Part shown: positions 35,835-46,966 of the stretch, piece by piece
How positions within the stretch are numbered: position 1 is the first letter of the stretch
How the letters are laid out: each line of letters begins with the position of its first letter
NCBI RefSeq assembly: GCF_036785885.1
Contig: NC_092320.1
Location: 15,563,557-15,627,556, forward strand
Direction: 5' to 3'
DNA length: 64,000 bases
From: Coffea arabica
Taxonomy: Eukaryota > Streptophyta > Magnoliopsida > Gentianales > Rubiaceae
Notes under the pieces: model-generated
What the model saw: the letters and a program-made list of their open reading frames with translations, nothing else
What the model was told of the DNA's origin: nothing
Database searches by the model: none
Translations under genes and position numbers: made by a program

Positions 35835-36304
35835 TAGGGATGGCAATGGAAGCGAGTGTTCATAGGGAGACATGTGGACTTGGGGGAGGGGAAGGAAGGG
35901 AAGGGAAGGGAATGGGGGAATTTTCTTCTTCCATCTTAAATGGGGTAGGGGGCGGGGAAGCATAACTCCGACCTATTCCCCACCCCATCCCCTAAATATA
36001 TATATATATATAATTACTAACACTTCTTTTTTTCATGTTAAATTATTAATACATCTATTTTTGTCATATTGTGTTAGGTTAAACTATTAATAGTACTTCT
36101 AATATTAGTTTTTCCAAATAATAGTACTATTAGTAGTAGTGGTGGTGGCAGTATTAGCCTTTTCCAATAATAAAGGGGTTAGGAATAGGTGCCTCTGTGG
36201 GCATTCGCTAGGGGATTGGAATGAGGTAGGGGCGGGGGGAAGTTATATGATAACGGGGCAGGGGGTAGGGTTCCTCTGTCCCAAAAACCTAGTTGTCATC
36301 CCTA
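35835..36304. mobile_element. Non-autonomous hAT-type element, 470 bp
   Basis: Ends tagggatggcaatg and gttgtcatcccta. Flanks gtaaatta (35827-35834) and ataaatta (36305-36312) match at 7 of 8 bases, fitting an 8-bp hAT duplication. GC-rich near both ends with atatata in the middle. Confidence 0.8.
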
Positions 36305-36649
36305 ATAAATTAATAGTGGGACTGTTGTTTGAGAGGATAAAGCGACATGTGACAATGACCATCTAACAGTGCTATAAGAGAGAAGGATATTTTTGTTCAA
36401 AATTTTTTTAACATGCTATGTTGGCTTAATAGTGTGGATAAGGTGGCTAAAAAGATAACGTGGTGGACTAAACTGATAGTACTGCTTTAATTTAAAAGAC
36501 TGGAAACTCTAATTTTTCAAAATTGAGGACTTAGCAGTGAAAATCTATCTCTCAATATTCGACTTTTCCACTTATTTTGTATTGGAAAGTCGAAATTGCG
36601 TGAAGTTACGGGTAATTGTTGATCATGCAAAGCAACTGGTCAAATGAGC

Positions 36650-37180
36650 GGGACTAGATTGAACCTTGCAACTGATAATCAAGCTGAAGGATGAGCTCTA
36701 GGAAGAGTTGCACCTTTTCCCTCATCCATGTCAATTTTGCTATTTTCTTTTACAATCGATCTTCCATTCAAAACATAACTGAACCAAAGCAGCGAGGCTT
36801 GTTTGAACAATTTGCTGTGCCAGTGAAATTCCAGGCCAAATGGCAAGAGATGATAAATGTTGTCCCCTTACATCCAATTGGCCTTTTAGGCTTCCATTGT
36901 CTGTGAGAAATCTTTCGGGTTGAAATTCAACAAGGTTTTCCCAATACTTAGGGTCCCTAGGAATACCCTAAAACTTGAATATAAGTCTAGTCTTTGATGG
37001 TATGTGATAACCTTTAACAGTGCAACCTTCATTTATTGTCTCAAAACAACTCCCTCCCCTGGTGGATGAAGCCTTAGTGTTTCCTTAGCAATAGCCTGAA
37101 GGTAGGGAAGTTTTGCAATATCTGATTCTTCTTCAAGTCTTTTCTTTCCAATTACTAGTGGATTTCTTGTTCTGGTTTCT
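36650..37180 (-). pseudogene. P450 (CYP93A-like) exon-2 fragment, heme loop deleted
   Basis: On the - strand this matches exon 2 of the neighbouring P450s from about the SDI-KLPYLQ region to the C-terminus ([15 protein letters not shown] and FQPERF-like stretches are recognisable). The heme loop is lost: the sequence passes from the LPF of the motif straight to PGISLA, removing the ligand cysteine and shifting the frame. No exon 1 is found nearby. A dead fragment, older than the other copies judging by its divergence. Confidence 0.85.
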
Positions 37181-37421
37181 CCTTACATTAGGATAGTTAA
37201 AAAAATAAAAATAAAAAAAGGATCCCGTATTTGGAGAGAAACAAGGAAACCGAAAATAAAGGAGAGTTAGACTTGGGGAATGGGCGTTGGAAGGAATTCA
37301 CAAGATAAATGGGAACATTCTTTATGCTGTACGACTCGATCGATGGGTGTAATCAAGGGGTTGTCATCAATTTTTTTGAATGCTTATTCTCCATTTTTTA
37401 TGGATTTGATAGTTAAAAAAA

Positions 37422-38539
37422 GGACAAATTTCACTTTACTCCCTTGTGGTTTATTTTTACATAACCCCCATATGGTTTCAAAAGTTATACATAACCCCCT
37501 CATGGTTTGGATTAAAGTGTCAAAGTGACGGGAATGATTATTTTTAACGGAGTCAGTTAAAATGTCAAAAATACCTTTATGTAAAGTTGAAAATTATTTA
37601 TTAACCAAGGGGGGTTATGTGTATATTTTGAAAACCATAAGGGGGTTATATGGTAAAGTATTTAACCATAAGGAGGTTATATGGTAAAATATAAAAATCA
37701 TACGTGGTTAATGCGTAGGGATGGCAATGAGGACGGGTGCCTCCGAGTGCCCGCCCCGCTGGGGTAGAAATGGGGCAGGGGATGGGGGGCGGGGGCTGGG
37801 GCGGGGGCGAAATATTTACCCCTGCCTTAAAATGGGGCGAGGGATGGGGCAACGTACACCCGCCCCATCCCCCGCCCCGTCCCCCGCATAAATATATATA
37901 TATATATAAAAGATGTTTGTCTAAAAGTCTTAATGAAAATGTAAATACGAGAGTCTAATGGAACAAGAATTCTTTCCATGGCCTATGATATCATTTATAA
38001 GCAGTTCCAACAACCATGGGTTTATTTTTTCCTTCATTTTGCTGATTTTTTCTTTTATGTTTTCTATTGATCTTTGCCTTTTGTTATTTCTGGATTTTAA
38101 CTGTTCTTGGTATTTTTGGTTAGTGTTTGGAAATTCTTCCTTTCTCCTGTTAGTTCTCAAAAATGCTTGGACATATAAGGAGAGTTTTGCTTTTCGTAAG
38201 TTGATTTCTTTCCTCACGGGGGACCGCGGGGTACCACGGGGGAAACGGGGTGGGGGATGAGTGGCAAGGGACGGGGGATGGGGCGGGGGACGGGAGGAGT
38301 TATTTGACAACGGGGCGGGGGATGGGGGAAGGATCCCCCGCCCCATTGCCATCCCTATTATTGCGTCATGTATTTGTAAGGGTAATTTCGACATTTTTAG
38401 AAATTCCGTTATGAATGATTATTTTCGTCACTTTGACACTTTAATCCAAACCATGAGAGAGTTATGTATAGCTTTTGATATCATAGGGGAGTTATGTAAA
38501 AAAACGCTAAACCACAGGGAGATAAAATGTAATTTTTCC
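37422..38539. mobile_element. Mutator-like MITE carrying a nested hAT element
   Basis: Starts ggacaaatttcactttactc and ends gataaaatgtaatttttcc. Perfect 9-bp duplication ttaaaaaaa at 37413-37421 and 38540-38548. Apart from the insert at 37716-38357 it aligns along its length with 12111-12582. Confidence 0.88.
37716..38357. mobile_element. Non-autonomous hAT-type element, 642 bp
   Basis: Ends tagggatggcaatg and cattgccatcccta are near-perfect inverted repeats. Flanks ttaatgcg (37708-37715) and ttattgcg (38358-38365) match at 7 of 8 bases. Both ends are very GC-rich (for example ggggcgggggctggggcg), unlike the AT-rich host element. Long frames here are compositional. Confidence 0.88.
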
Positions 38540-38548
38540 TTAAAAAAA

Positions 38549-39113
38549 GGAAATTAAAAAAGACAAAAATTGCGAGTGCGACATACACACATACCCAAAT
38601 TAAGAAGAATAATATTGATTACCTTAAATGAAACCTTCTTATGCCATCAATTATACTCGTATCATAACATTTTATTAATAACTCCATACCCATACATGTC
38701 AGACCAAATAAATCAGAAGGCTAGAAGCTTGTTTTTCTTTCCACCTTTTCTATTTCTTGAAAGCCATAAAAAGATTATTCTCCAACATCGACGATAGGCT
38801 GTCAAGTATTGATTTTTCAGGAAATTCGGAAAACATTACTATAGTCAATATAAAATCCAACATCAAACAAGAACAATCAAAAAATGCAAAAGTTTTTGGC
38901 ATATCCTATCTATGGTACTCTATGATTTATTTTGAGCTTTGCAGGGTAATATGCTCAATGACGTTGAAATATAAAAAACTCAACTAGGGATCCATATATA
39001 TATTGCATATATTTTATAATATAAGGTATTGGGAGCTTCCAATTAAAGTTTGTTGTTGAAGATTGAAATTTCTTCAATTGCTGAAAATGAAGCTGCCCTG
39101 CTTATTGGCTTGT
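38549..39113. other. Intergenic, no gene seen
   Basis: AT-rich stretch between the MITE and the 3' end of the P450 pseudogene. Confidence 0.5.
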
Positions 39114-39460
39114 TTAATCCCTTGAAACAATTGGTCCAGTTGCTGGGAGTGGATTGAGCCTCGCAACAGGGACACAAACCAAAGGATGAGCCCTGGGAAG
39201 AGTTGCACCTTTCCCCTCTTCCATGTCAATTTTGCCATCTTCTTTACCATCAACCTTCCATTCAAAACACTGGACCATAGCAGCAAGGCTTGTTTGAACA
39301 ACTTGTAATGCTAGTGAAATTCCAGGGCAGCCTCTTCGGCCGCTACCAAATGGCAAGAAATGATAATTTTGTTCCCTTACATCATATTGCCCTTTTAGGT
39401 TCCTTTCTTCAATAAGAAACATTTGTGGTTGAAAGTCATGAGGATTTTCCCAATACTTGG

Positions 39461-39689
39461 TATTGAGGAAATTGCAGAAATTAGTGCAGCAATTTACGGG
39501 ATGATATTTTAGGATCTTTAGCTAATAAATTAGTGGATGTAATTTTGGTAGTTTACTATTGTGTAGGAAATCTTTATTTGTACAGATATAGAAATTATAT
39601 AGGTAGGATCCTTATCTCTGTATATAAAGACACCTTTGAGGTCAATGAGAAGATCATCTCTTTTGATCCCAGTATTTCTGTTTTCTTCA
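39461..39689 (+). repeat. 5' LTR of the copia element
   Basis: 229 bp, TATTGAGGAAATTG to TTTTCTTCA. Contains a TATA-like tgtatataaaga at about 39618-39629. Confidence 0.9.
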
Positions 39690-39701
39690 TGGTATCAGAA
39701 G
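39690..39701 (+). promoter_or_regulatory. Primer binding site (initiator tRNA-Met)
   Basis: tggtatcagaag follows the 5' LTR directly, complementary to the 3' end of plant initiator Met tRNA except near its last bases. Confidence 0.85.
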
Positions 39702-39703
39702 TA

Positions 39704-40817
39704 ATGCCTCCCAAAGATGAAGGAAATTCTGGTTTCGATAAGAAAACTTCCAGTCCTTACGCTATGAGCCCCAACGACAATCCAAACAACATAATTACCC
39801 AGGTGCAGTTGAAGGGAGAAAATTATGAAGAATGGGCACGGGCAGTGCGAACTGCATTGAGGGCCAAAAAGAAGTATGGTTTCATTGATGGAACTGTGGA
39901 ACAACCGGCAGATGATTTGCTGGAAATTGAAGATTGGTGGACAGTTAATTCCATGCTGGTTTCATGGGTATTTAACACCATTGACCCCTCTTTACGTTCA
40001 ATTATTTCTCTTGTGGACAATATTGGAGACTTTTGGGAGGACATAAGGCATCGCTTCTCAATTGGGAATGGACCAAGAGTCCAGCAATTGAGATCAGACT
40101 TGACGAATTGCAAGCTGGAGGGACAAACCATAGTCAATTACTATGGACAGCTTAAAACCATATGGGATGAACTGAATAATTACGACAAAATACCATTGTG
40201 CAGTTGTGGTGGATGCAAGTGCAATCTCACAACTGAAAAGGGAGGAAGAAAGAGTTCATTAATTTTTGATGGGCTTGGATAAAGATCGCTATGGTATTGT
40301 GCGTGCTAATATTTTGAGCACAGAGCCATTACCCAATCTGAATAGGGTATATGCAATGGTCATTCAGCAAGAACGAGTAAGGACAATGTCACGAACAAGG
40401 GAAGAGAAAGGCAACCCCATGAGCTTTGCAGTTCAGGTTGGTGGACGAAGTTCAGGGGGGGACAAAACTGCAGTATGCTCTCATTGCAATCGTGAGGGAC
40501 ACAATTCAGGTACCTGGTTTCAGCTGATAGGGTATCCAGATTGGTGGGGAAATAGACCTCGCTTCAGTACTCTAGGGCGAGGAAGTGGGCGTAAGCGCAA
40601 TGGTGGTGGAGGCCGTGACAGGGGTGGTGTACCACGAGCAAATGTCACTCAAACATTTGCAACAGAAGGTGATCACGGAGGAGTCATAGAAACTGACAAA
40701 AAGGGGCTTAGTGGGTTGAATGATGAACAATGGTGCATTTTGCTGGGACTTTTGAGTTCGCAAAAGACTGTATCCAATGAAAGATTGATTGGTAAGCAAG
40801 AATTTTGTCTTGGGTAA
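39704..40817 (+). pseudogene. copia gag, frameshifted
   Basis: Starts MPPKDEGNSGF and has the copia Gag pattern NIITQVQLKGENYEEWARA. The frame is lost around 40250 and continues from about 40266 in another frame to a CCHC knuckle near 40476. The fourth zinc ligand of that knuckle reads Trp (HNSGTWF) where cysteine is expected. The frame ends at 40817 just before the protease frame. Confidence 0.85.
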
Positions 40818-43800
40818 TAGATTCAGGGGCTTCCCATCATATGACTAGGACAAGGGCCTACCTGAGAGATGTGTCTGACATTGTTCCATGTTCAGTCAGA
40901 ATGCCAAATGGTGAAGCAACTGTGGCACTGAAAAAAGGAACGGTGCATCTTGGAGGAGGATTGAAATTGCAACATGTTCTTTTTGTGCCTAATTTAAAAT
41001 ATAACTTGATCTCTGTTTCACAACTTCTCAATCACTCAAATCTGGTACCGCAAATCACTAACAAAATTTGTGCTATACAGGACCGAAATACGAGGAGATT
41101 GATTGGAGCGGGTGAACAACACGAGGGGCTATATTTTTTGAAGGTGGTGGCTTCGGCAAATGCTTGTAAAACTTCTGGAGTTTCAGACTTCAATCTTTGG
41201 CATAGGAGAATGGGTCATCCGTCGAGCAAGGTGCTAGAGTTGATTTCTATAGCAAATAAATTTAGTAAAAATAGTGATAATTTAAGTTGTGATATTTGTT
41301 TTATAGCAAAACAGACTAGAGAGATGTTTTATTCTAGTGACAATAAAGCTAAGAATTGTCTTGATTTAATGCATTGTGACTTATGGGGGCCTTATAAAGC
41401 TTTGGTTTCTTGTGAAACTGCTTATTTCTTGACTATTGTTGATGATTGTTCTCATGCTGTGTGATTTATTTGCTGAAAGGAAAACAAGAAGTTGCTTGTG
41501 TTCTTAAGAATTTTATTGCTATGGTTAAACGACAATTTGAGAAGGATGTGAAGACTATTAGGAGTGATAATGGCACTGAATTTGTGTGTCTACGAAAATA
41601 TTTTGATGAAAATGGTAAATTGCACCAAATTTCTTGTGTAGGAACTCCCCAACAGAATGGACGAGTTGAGAGAAAGCATCGTCACTTCCTTAATGTGGCG
41701 AGAACTTTGATGTTTCAGGCACACTTGCTAATTGACTTTTGGGGTGAATGCATTCTTACTGCTGGATACTTAATCAATAGGACACCATCCGCGGTCCTGA
41801 AGGGAAAAACTCCTTATGAAATTCTCTTTGGACAACTTCCTTCCTATAATCATATTAGGACTTTTGGGTGTCTAAGTTATGTGCATAGACAACTTAGAGA
41901 TAAGGATAAATTTGCCAGTCGAAACCGTAGGTGTGTTTTTGTGGGGTACCCTTTTGACAAGAAAGGATGGAAAGTGTATGATTTAGAAACTTCTGAGTAT
42001 CTTGTCTCAAGGGATGTGGTGTTTGTAGAAACAAATTTTCCATACTCTGCAATAATGATTGCAGATGAAAATTCCACTAAAAATGCAGATGGAGCTCATG
42101 AGCATAAGGATTGGGAAATTGTTGAGGAAGATGGGGAGATATTAGAGAAATCTCCTGAAGATTGTCCACCTACTGAGGAAATTGCAGAAATCAGTACAGC
42201 TGAAAATAGGGAAGAAAATTCAGGAGAGGAGGTACTAGTAGGAGATCAGCTTGGTCGTAGACATAGGATTAAATAGTCATCCACTCGTTTGAAGGACTAT
42301 GTGACAAATAATGTGCAATTCAGTCCCTCGCAGAGTTCACCGCTTCAACCGCATTCCTCAGGTATGTCTTATCCCATAGCCAATTTTGTTGGTTATGATT
42401 GGTTTTCTTCACAATATCGGTCCTTCTTGGCAAGCATTCTGCAGGTTCAGAACCAGTTTCTTATAATGAGGCAATGAGAGATGAACGATGGCGTGAAGCT
42501 ATGAGAAAAGAAATTCAAGCTTTGGAAGAGAGTGGAACTTGGATGGTGGAAAACTTACCCGTTGGGAAGAAGGCTATTGGTAGTAAGTGGGTGTACAAAA
42601 TAAAATATAATTCTGATGGAAGCATTGAACGATGCAAGGCTCGATTGGTAATTCTTGGCAATAATCAAAAAGATGGTATTGACTATCATGAAACTTTTGC
42701 TCCTACTGCAAAGATGGCCACTATATGTACTTTTCTTGTAGTAGCTGCTGCAAAGAACTGGGAACTACATTAGATGGATGTGCAGAATACTTTCTTGCAT
42801 GGAGACTTGAATGAGGAAGTTTTCATGAAAATGCCACCAGGTTGTGAATCTAAAAATCCTGGGAAAATGTGTAGACTACGAAGATCTTTGTATGGCTTGC
42901 ATCAAGCACCCCGTTGTTGGTTTACTAAGCTGGCAGATTCTTTGAAGAAGTATGGCTTTCATCAATCTTGCTCAGACTATTCATTATTTGCTTTTCGTGA
43001 ACAGCATGTGCAAATACATGTTCTGGTTTATGTAGATGATCTCATTATTTCAGGTAATGATGCCACGGCTGTGCAGCGAGTTAAGAAATATTTGAGTAGC
43101 TATTTTCATATGAAGGATTTGGGACAGTTGAAATATTTTTTGGGTATAGAGGTAGCAAGAAATGCTGAAGGGATTTTTCTTTGTCAACGAAAATACGCCT
43201 TGGATGTCATCTCTGAGGTTGGTTTGCTGGGAGCTAAGCCAGCGAAAACTCCACTGGAGCAGAATCATAAACTTGCACTTGTTGAAGGGGATGATGCCAG
43301 TAACCCTGCTCAATATCATCGGCTGGTAGGCAGACTGATTTACTTAACTATTACACGACCTAAATTGAGCTACTGTGTCCATATTCTTGCTCAATTTATG
43401 CAGCAACCAAAGAAGGCCCATTGGGAAGCTGCATTACGAGTAGTCCGATATTTGAAGGGTAATCCTGGACAGGGAATCTTTTTGCGAGCCAACTCTGATC
43501 TTAAATTGTATGCATATTGTGACTTCGATTGGGCAAGTTGTCCCTTGACAAGACGCTTCTTGACAGGTTATTTTATTTGCTTGGGTAGATCACCTGTCTC
43601 ATGGAAAACCAAGAAACAACAGACTGTTTCACGCTCCTCTGCTGAGGCAGAATATCGGTCAATGACTACAGCAGCTTGTGAACTTAAGTGGTTAAAAGGT
43701 TTGATGCTATTTCTTGGTGTTGATCATTCTAGTTCCATGCGGTTGTACTGTGATAGTCAATCAGCTTTACACATTGCAGCGAATCCTGTATATCATGAGC

Positions 43801-43985
43801 GTACGAAACACATCGAAATTGATTGTCATTTCATTCGCGAAGAGATACAAAATGGGAACATTGAAATAGCTCATGTTCGTACGACTTTACAACTTGCTGA
43901 TATTTTCACTAAAGCTTTGGGTACTGATCAATTTCAATTTCTTCTTAGTAAGTTGGGCATCTTTAATCTTCATGCTCCAACTTGA
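40805..43985 (+). pseudogene. copia pol, multiple frameshifts and stops
   Basis: Order: aspartic protease (DSGASHH, about 40820), GAG-pre-integrase (LWHRRMGHPS, about 41197), integrase core (HCDLWGP, SDNGTEF, NGRVERKHRH), reverse transcriptase (GSKWVYKIKYNSDG, YVDD near 43032) and RNase H (DFDWASCPLTRR, SRSSAEAEYRSM), ending near 43985. Lesions: frame break near 41455, stop at 42274-42276, frame break near 42440 and stop at 42771-42773. A purine tract (gagggaggg) follows before the 3' LTR. Confidence 0.92.
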
Positions 43986-43992
43986 GGGAGGG

Positions 43993-44266
43993 TATTGAGG
44001 AAATTGCAGAAATTAGTGCAACAATTTACGGAATGATACTTTAGGAAATTGCAGAAATTAGTTCAGTAATTTACGGGATGATATTTTAGGATCTTTAGCT
44101 AATAAATTAGTGGATGTAATTTTGGTAGTTTACTATTGTATAGGAAATCTTTATTTGTACAGATATAGAAATTATATAGGTAGGATCCTTATCTCTGTAT
44201 ATAAAGACACCTTTGAGGTCAATGAAAAGATCATCTCTTTTGATCCCAGTATTTCTGTTTTCTTCA
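43993..44266 (+). repeat. 3' LTR of the copia element
   Basis: 274 bp; equals the 5' LTR plus a 45-bp tandem duplication of its first part (aggaaattgcagaaattag appears twice). Confidence 0.9.
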
Positions 44267-45791
44267 CTTGGGATCTCTGGAAATAGCATAAACATTAACT
44301 AGTAGTCTAGTCTTTGCTAGTATGTGATAACCCTCAATACTGCAGTTCTCACTTGACTCTCTCAAAATGAATGGCCCGCCTGGTGGATGAAGCCTTAGTG
44401 TTTCCTTAACAACGGCTTGAAGGTAAGGAAGCTTAGGAATATCTGATTCTTCTACCAGTCTACCTTTTCCAACGACAGAATCAATTTCTTGAAGGTAAGG
44501 TAAGGAAGCTTAGCTCTGCTAGTGCCCATTCCACCGCAATAGCTAATGTATCTGTTCCACCGGTAAATACATCCTGTAAATGATCAAACATAGTAAATTA
44601 TCAATTAGATAGTAATATGTTAGGAAATAGCACCAGAGAAGTTGGACGGATGTCCATTTTACAGTTATGATTTTGTAGTCACTAATGACTGATATAGATG
44701 AATATTGACAAGATAATACAAAATTACCAGAATGAAAGCTTTAATGTTCTCTTCTATCAATTTGAACTTAGAGCTTTCGTCTTCTGATATATCAAGTAAA
44801 ATGTCATGAAGATCCTTGGCAGCTTCACCATCAACAGGTTGCCTTTGCTTTCTAATCTCCTGGTGTTCCTAGATGATCTTTTTCAATATCTCATCATACT
44901 TGTCGCGAACTTTCTTGAGCCTCTTTCCAAGTCCCTGCAAATCCAAGTTCTCACATAACCAGAATAAGTCAGACAAGTTAAATTGCCCATAGAGCTCAGA
45001 ACCCTCTTGAATCGCCTTCCTGACTTCCATGGCCTGAGAGTCATTTCCAGAACACTTTTGGCTCATGATCATTTCTGATATCACATTATTCGTTGTTGTC
45101 ATTACCTCGGCTCGAATATCAACTGCCTTGCTAGCTTTTGCAGACGTTGCAAATGATTGTATTAAATTCTTTACTTCAGAATGTCTAATGGGAAACATTA
45201 GGTCTAAGGTCCGACCTCCAAGAAGTTCAGACATGCAGAGTTTTTTCTTGAATTTCTAATATGGTCCATAGGGGGCAAAAGCAAAGTCTTGTGAGCCATA
45301 AGTTAAGTAGTTGATAGCAACTATTTGAGGCGGGTTGGAAAAGAAAATTTCATTAGTTTTGAGGCACTCTTTAGCAATCTCAGGTGATGATGCAACCACA
45401 CAAGAAATGGAACCAAAGTATACGTGAAGTAAGGGTCCATAACTGTTGGAGAGCTTGTGAAGAGCTTTATGAGGTGCTGGAGAAAGTAGATGAAGGTGTC
45501 CGATAATTGGCAAGGCTAGTGGACCGGGAGGAAGGTTATTAGAAGTTCTATTTCTAATTAATTTTCGAACAAAGATGGTTGAAATAAGCCAAATGAGGAA
45601 GAGAATGATGTATCCTTGAACATCAGCCATGATTAAAACTTGGTGAATCTCGTAGATTTATCAACCAGAAAATTTGAATTTGGTTAACTATGCAGTTAAT
45701 GCTGCTTATAGTACAATGAACAAGTAGGATTATCCTTACTTTTTATAGCACATTAGGTTGAGATAGCAATGTAATCAGGTCATTTGCAATT

Positions 45792-46910
45792 TATTGATCT
45801 TGGTCCCTATTTTTTGATGATGACAAAACAAATGGATGTTACTAATATCTCTTCAAAGATCTTTTCAACTGTGAAGCAAATCAAGTTCAAAGATTAAATA
45901 CAATTGAAAGAGACAAAGGGTGCTGAAAGCTGTCGGACGCTTGTGAAGACTGGATCGGACGTCCAATAATCATTGCGCAACTTCGAACGCATGAAGAACT
46001 CCACTACTGGACGTTCGAAGGAAATAAGACATTTCCCCTGGATCACTGATCTCGTTCGGACGCAAGCATCGGACGTCCGATAGGATCGTTCAAACTCGAC
46101 GAAAGCTGTCGAACGCTCACAAAAATAATACCGGACATTCGATAAAATTGAGATATTCCTTCTAACTCATTGCCTGATGTCGGACGCATGGTTTGGATGT
46201 TCGATAGAATTGAAGAAAATTTTTCAAACTCTCTACCTGTTGTCGGACGCATGCTTGGGTAGTACCTGACGTCTGATACTCCAACGGCTAGTTGATTCTT
46301 CAACTACTTTCTATCCGTTGGAAACATTAATGAAGCACTTTTTTGGTCTTATATAAATAGTGGATGGTCAGAAATTTTAAACAATTTTTGCACATTAAAG
46401 ATACAAAAGATCTAGAGTAATTTTAGTGAGAAAACACTCTCCAAAGAAGATTGTAGTCTTGGTGGTGTGAAGTTTATTGTAAACTTTTCATTTGTGAGTG
46501 AATACTTCATGAGTGTAGTTCAGTGAGAGTTGTCCTGAGAGATAGTAAAACTTCCCAACTTGATCGAGTGGAGTTCGAGACAAGAAAGAGGTGAACCTTC
46601 ATTTGCACACAAGAGTGATTGTAATTCATCAATTTGAAGAAACTTGTTTGAATTAATCAACAAACTCAAGAGGAGTTGGGTATTTAATTGGTATGCAATT
46701 TTTTTTATTTATTTATTGTTATATTTGTGATCTTTACATTGCTTATCTCTTCTACTTCTCTCAAGTGATTTTATTCATTCATTAATTGATTCATTGTGTG
46801 ATCACTTAGAAAAGAGGGTAAATTTCATATTAAGCAAAAAATGCCCATAACTTAATTAGATTTTTAATCAACCTAATTCATATCCTCTTAGATTGTTTTC
46901 GATCCTTACA
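45792..46910 (+). repeat. 5' LTR of the outer Gag-only element
   Basis: 1119 bp, starts TATTGATCTTGG (3' LTR has TGTTGATATTGG) and ends CGATCCTTACA. Carries a cluster of cggacg/cgtccg motifs at 45935-46275, followed by a TATA box. Confidence 0.9.
46350..46359 (+). promoter_or_regulatory. LTR TATA box
   Basis: TATATAAATA about 75 bp after the last cggacg-type motif in the 5' LTR; an identical motif is in the 3' LTR near 53372. Confidence 0.6.
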
Positions 46911-46966
46911 ATTGGTATCAGCGTTTGGTCTCTTAGAGATTAAGTTCAATCGACTTTGGAGTAAAA

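Larger units (their letters stand above)
31852..36498. mobile_element. Older Mutator-like element, split by two later insertions
   Basis: Starts gggttattgtattttaccc and follows the inverted arm of the 56018-57080 family (ttaccccctaa and aacgtt motifs). It is interrupted by the TIR element at 31912-35043 and the hAT at 35835-36304. The far end decays near 36498 (gactaaactgatagtac) without a clean terminus. Its start is also present in duplication copy 2 (63921), so it predates the duplication. Confidence 0.5.
39461..44266 (+). mobile_element. Ty1/copia LTR retrotransposon, degenerate
   Basis: Complete in outline: 5' LTR 39461-39689, initiator-Met primer site, gag, pol (protease, integrase, reverse transcriptase, RNase H in copia order), purine tract and 3' LTR 43993-44266. 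The target duplication CTTGG (39456-39460 and 44267-44271) lies in exon 2 of a P450 pseudogene. The LTRs begin TA rather than TG and end CA. Apart from a 45-bp tandem duplication in the 3' LTR, the LTRs differ at only about four positions, so insertion was recent. The coding region carries at least six frameshifts or stops, so this copy is not autonomous. Confidence 0.95.
39114..45630 (-). pseudogene. P450 (CYP93A-like) pseudogene interrupted by a copia element
   Basis: Exon 1 is 45630-44728 on the - strand with a GT donor at its end. It starts [18 protein letters not shown] and is clearly a relative of copies A and D, but it has two nonsense codons: TAG at 45256-45258 where copy A has Trp125 (YW-KF), and TAG at 44869-44871 where copy A has the first Glu of EEHQE. 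Exon 2 starts after an AG acceptor at about 44573 (DVFTGGTDT). It has lost about 20 codons after WALAEL, with a frameshift and a short filler. At 44267 it is split by the 4.8-kb copia element and resumes at 39460 (YWENP), running to the stop at 39114-39116. The heme motif [10 protein letters not shown] survives in the downstream part. The gene was probably dead before or soon after the copia arrived. Confidence 0.93.

Noticed and set aside
37930-38394. 154-residue proline-rich frame on the - strand
   Set aside because: It lies in the GC-rich end of a hAT element and reflects composition only.
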